A model generated the notes under the pieces. The model worked only from the letters and a program-made list of their open reading frames with translations, was not told the origin of the DNA and searched no databases. Positions 7,034 to 8,939 of a DNA stretch of 8,939 bases are shown piece after piece; within the stretch, counting starts at the first letter, position 1; each line of letters opens with the position of its first letter. This stretch comes from Peptococcaceae bacterium (lineage in GTDB: Bacteria > Bacillota > Peptococcia > Peptococcales > Peptococcaceae): contig JAFNVD010000092.1 of assembly GCA_017383785.1 (NCBI GenBank), forward strand, positions 1-8,939. Direction: 5' to 3'. The translations under genes and the position numbers were made by a program.

Positions 7034-7086
7034 AAGACCGACTGCGGGTAAAATAAATGTAAATTTATTTATCATCAGTCGGTTTT
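7034..7086 (+). terminator. Two-part hairpin terminator after khpA
   Basis: The outer stem pairs 7034-7044 with 7076-7086 (11 bp, one G-T), including ACCGACTG/CAGTCGGT. An inner A/T stem AAATAAAT/ATTTATTT with a GTAA loop sits above an internal bulge. The trailing T run is short (TTTT, then CTGTTATATA), so termination may be partial. Confidence 0.7.
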
Positions 7087-7087
7087 C

Positions 7088-7100
7088 TGTTATATATTAT
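7088..7100 (+). promoter_or_regulatory. Tentative extended -10 promoter for ylqD-rimM-trmD
   Basis: TGTTATATA (7088-7096) looks like an extended -10 and overlaps TATTAT (7095-7100). No good -35 is present. A weaker alternative is TGTTATGTT at 7110-7118. A promoter is expected only if the preceding hairpin really stops transcription. Confidence 0.22.
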
Positions 7101-7195
7101 ATTGTATCGTGTTATGTTGAAAATAAAGGGTGAAGTCCACCGGGCAGCGAATACTATGTACATAAACAATGAAATTATATCAAGGAGGAATTGCA

Positions 7196-7612
7196 ATGAA
7201 CAGCATTCAGATGTTAGGCAAATTAGTTATCAAGCAGGTAGTAACCGATGGTTATAAGGAAAAAGCAGGCGGTCAGTTCCGCGTGGAAATCGAAAAAATC
7301 GAACAGGATATCAAAGCATATGAAGAAAGCATGAACAAAGCTATTACCAAACTGACACTGCAGGGTGAACCAAACGTAGAAATGTATCGTCGTCAGTTTA
7401 TGGCGGAAAAAGATAAACTGGTATCCTACAAAGATCAGCTGAAAGTAAGCCTGCAGGCAATTATGGATTTGCCAAACGGTGAAATTATCGAAACAGGGGA
7501 AGGCAACTTCCTGCAGCAGGTAACTGTTGGCGAACCATTCACTGCAAGTGTAAGCTGCGAAATCATTCTGAAAGATGATATCGTAATGGCAATCAATCGT
7601 CAAGAAGCGTAA
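7196..7612 (+). CDS. ylqD: YlqD family protein, coiled-coil, function unknown
   Basis: This 138-residue protein occupies the ylqD position of the Bacillus order khpA-ylqD-rimM-trmD and resembles that family in architecture: an N-terminal strand (LGKLVIKQVVTDGYKEK, 7-23), a charged helical or coiled-coil segment (about 27-90) with an FMAEKDKLVSYKDQL block, and a C-terminal beta part (VTVGEPFTASVSCEIILKDD, 109-128). No enzymatic motif, signal peptide or membrane segment is seen, and the family has no established function. ATG 7196 is chosen because Shine-Dalgarno AAGGAGG (7182-7188) lies 7 nt ahead; the in-frame ATG at 7169 would place that element inside the coding region and has no ribosome site of its own. 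rimM follows after 16 nt. Confidence 0.85.
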   Translation: MNSIQMLGKLVIKQVVTDGYKEKAGGQFRVEIEKIEQDIKAYEESMNKAITKLTLQGEPNVEMYRRQFMAEKDKLVSYKDQLKVSLQAIMDLPNGEIIETGEGNFLQQVTVGEPFTASVSCEIILKDDIVMAINRQEA

Positions 7613-7628
7613 GATATAGGAGTACTAT

Positions 7629-8135
7629 ATGAGTGAAAAAATGATTCGTGTAGGTAAAATTATCAATTGCCATGGTGTAAAAGGTGAATTGGTAGTATTA
7701 CCTTTGACTGATAGCATTCGTCGTTTTAAAAAATTAAAATCTGCATTACTGGAAATGCCGGGCGGTCGTTATAATGATGTGACAGTACTCACAGCTCGTG
7801 AGCACAAAGGCAATGTGCTGATTACACTGGAAGGCATTGATGACCGCAATGCGGCAGAACGTTTGAAAAATGTATATCTTTGTGTACGTCCGGAACAGGC
7901 AGTAAAACCAAAAGATGCATTCTTTATCTTTGAAATTATCGGTCTGGATGTATATGAAGGCGACAAACACTACGGGAAAGTTATCAATGTATTGCAGAAC
8001 AGCAGTACAGATTTGTACGAGGTAAAAGGCGAAGGGGAAAGTTTTTATCTGCCTGCGCTGAAATCAGTGGTACAAAGCATTAGCCTGGAAGAAGGCCGTA
8101 TGGAAGTTATCATTCCTGATGGCTTATTAGACTGA
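7629..8135 (+). CDS. rimM: Ribosome maturation factor RimM
   Basis: This 168-residue protein is of normal length. The N-terminal beta-barrel begins with RVGKIINCHGVKGELVVLP (7-25) and includes ITLEGIDDRNAAERLKNVYL (65-84). The C-terminal PRC-barrel domain (about 95-168) has FFIFEIIGLDVY, HYGKVINVLQNSSTDLYEV, FYLPAL and the closing VIIPDGLLD. RimM binds ribosomal protein S19 and helps mature the 30S head and process the 16S 3' region. Shine-Dalgarno AGGAG (7618-7622) is 6 nt before ATG 7629. It is joined to trmD by a 10-nt gap, the conserved partner arrangement in nearly all bacteria. Confidence 0.97.
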   Translation: MSEKMIRVGKIINCHGVKGELVVLPLTDSIRRFKKLKSALLEMPGGRYNDVTVLTAREHKGNVLITLEGIDDRNAAERLKNVYLCVRPEQAVKPKDAFFIFEIIGLDVYEGDKHYGKVINVLQNSSTDLYEVKGEGESFYLPALKSVVQSISLEEGRMEVIIPDGLLD

Positions 8136-8140
8136 GGTGG
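8134..8140 (+). promoter_or_regulatory. Shine-Dalgarno that fixes the trmD start
   Basis: GAGGTGG overlaps the rimM TGA stop and lies 5 nt before ATG 8146. The in-frame GTG at 8137 is part of this element and so is not the start. Confidence 0.82.
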
Positions 8141-8145
8141 AAACT

Positions 8146-8889
8146 ATGGAAATTAAAATTTTCTCACTGTTTCCGGAAATGTTTGAAGGACCGCTGGGCA
8201 GCAGTCTTATTGGTAAAGCACAAGAGAAAGATATTTTGCACATCGATGTGATTAACTTTCGTGAATACTCTACCAACAAGCACAAATCGGTAGATGATTA
8301 TCCGTTTGGCGGTGGTGCCGGTATGGTATTGCAGCCGGAGCCTATTGTGTCTGCATTGCGCGATAATTTGGATTTGGACGATCCGGATACCGAGGTAATC
8401 CTCATGTCTCCACAGGGGAAGCCATTTACTCAGGAAGCTGCTTGTGCATTGGCCCAGAAAAAACAGCTGGCATTTGTGTGCGGTCATTATGAGGGCTTTG
8501 ACGAACGTATTCGTGCATTTGCAACACAGGAATATTCTATCGGCGATTATGTATTGACCGGTGGTGAACTGCCGGCTATGGTAATGATTGATACCATCAG
8601 CCGTTTAATTCCGGGTGTCATCAAAGAGCAGGAGTCCTACGAAGAAGACTCTTTCTATCATGGCTTGTTAGAATATCCGCACTATACACGCCCACAAAAT
8701 TTTGAGGGTATGGAAGTACCGGAAGTATTGCTCTCCGGCCATCATGAAAATATTCGTAAATGGCGCAAAAAAGAATCCTTACGTCGCACCTTGCTGCGTC
8801 GTCCTGATTTGTTAGAACACTATGAGTTTAATAAAGAAGAACTGAAACTGCTGGAAGAAGTAAAAGCAGAACTGGCAGAAACAGAATAA
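8146..8889 (+). CDS. trmD: tRNA (guanine37-N1)-methyltransferase TrmD
   Basis: This 247-residue SPOUT-class enzyme transfers a methyl group from S-adenosylmethionine to N1 of G37 in tRNAs with G36G37, preventing +1 frameshifting. The N-terminal knot domain has IFSLFPEMFEG (5-15), VDDYPFGGGAGMVLQPEPI (49-67), VILMSPQGKPF (84-94), FVCGHYEGFDERI (110-122) and the cofactor-binding loop YSIGDYVLTGGELPAMVMID (130-149). Arg153 and Asp168 (in EEDSF) correspond to the catalytic Arg/Asp pair of E. coli-type TrmD. The C-terminal domain has LLEYPHYTRP, VPEVLLSGHHENIRKWR and LLRRPDLL. It works as a cytoplasmic dimer. ATG 8146 gives the standard MEIKIFSLFP beginning. The gene is complete and all motifs are intact. 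Confidence 0.98.
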   Translation: MEIKIFSLFPEMFEGPLGSSLIGKAQEKDILHIDVINFREYSTNKHKSVDDYPFGGGAGMVLQPEPIVSALRDNLDLDDPDTEVILMSPQGKPFTQEAACALAQKKQLAFVCGHYEGFDERIRAFATQEYSIGDYVLTGGELPAMVMIDTISRLIPGVIKEQESYEEDSFYHGLLEYPHYTRPQNFEGMEVPEVLLSGHHENIRKWRKKESLRRTLLRRPDLLEHYEFNKEELKLLEEVKAELAETE

Positions 8890-8900
8890 CAAAATCGCTC

Positions 8901-8939
8901 GTACTGATTGTAAAATCCTTTTGGATTCACAATCAGTAC
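8901..8939 (+). terminator. Long hairpin after trmD, cut by the window edge (terminator or rplS leader element)
   Basis: GTACTGATTGT (8901-8911) pairs perfectly with 8929-8939, and AATCC (8914-8918) with GGATT (8923-8927) around a TTTT loop, leaving a small internal loop. It begins 12 nt after the trmD stop. Whether a T run follows lies beyond the window, so terminator is the likeliest reading. An L19 leader structure ahead of rplS is the alternative. Confidence 0.6.

Noticed and set aside
7120..7165. Riboswitch ahead of ylqD
   Set aside because: Only a 4-bp stem and a palindrome are seen, with no conserved riboswitch core or terminator/antiterminator pair that I recognise.
7169..7195. ATG 7169 as start of ylqD
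   Set aside because: The strong Shine-Dalgarno at 7182-7188 would lie inside the coding region; ATG 7196 fits it.
8137..8145. GTG 8137 as start of trmD
   Set aside because: It overlaps the GAGGTGG Shine-Dalgarno; MEIKIFSLFP from 8146 is the standard N-terminus.

Overview
The window reads as ordinary chromosomal DNA from a low-to-moderate GC, strictly anaerobic Bacillota. Two things suggest this. First, a 2-hydroxyacyl-CoA dehydratase/activase-like pair, a family concentrated in anaerobic fermenters, occupies the left third. Second, the right half has the classic Bacillota order ylxM-ffh-rpsP-khpA-ylqD-rimM-trmD. The protein sequences would fit the Negativicutes (Veillonella/Megasphaera/Acidaminococcus relatives), but that placement is an impression and was not tested. 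All ten supported genes lie on the + strand. No mobile element, CRISPR array, tRNA or rRNA is visible.

Layout. (1) Positions 1-3361 hold the 3' part of a large BcrAD_BadFG/DUF2229 activase-type gene, followed 7 nt later by a separate HgdB-like gene. In many Clostridia these parts form one polypeptide of about 1400 residues; here they are two tightly coupled genes. A strong terminator follows (3385-3420). (2) Positions 3511-4622 hold a DegV-family fatty-acid-binding protein and a small DUF1653 protein, closed by a terminator (4669-4712) whose descending arm also carries the -35 box of the next promoter. (3) Positions 4767-7024 hold ylxM, ffh, rpsP and khpA: signal recognition particle protein with its small HTH partner, ribosomal protein S16 and a KH-domain RNA chaperone. 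A two-part hairpin follows (7034-7086). (4) Positions 7196-8889 hold ylqD, rimM and trmD: an uncharacterised coiled-coil protein, the 16S processing factor that works with the 30S head, and the tRNA m1G37 methyltransferase. A long hairpin at the right edge follows trmD; in related genomes rplS would come next.

Functionally, the right half is a translation and protein-export housekeeping cluster. Its genes are spaced 10-16 nt apart, except for the 82-nt ffh-rpsP gap and the 171-nt khpA-ylqD gap, and several Shine-Dalgarno sequences overlap the preceding stop codon, which suggests translational coupling. The left pair is likely an ATP-driven, iron-sulfur-dependent electron-transfer/reductase system of unknown substrate. 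No intergenic gap exceeds 300 bases. I see no convincing undescribed system. The least-understood content is the split activase/dehydratase-like pair, and the neatest regulatory detail is the terminator/promoter overlap ahead of ylxM.
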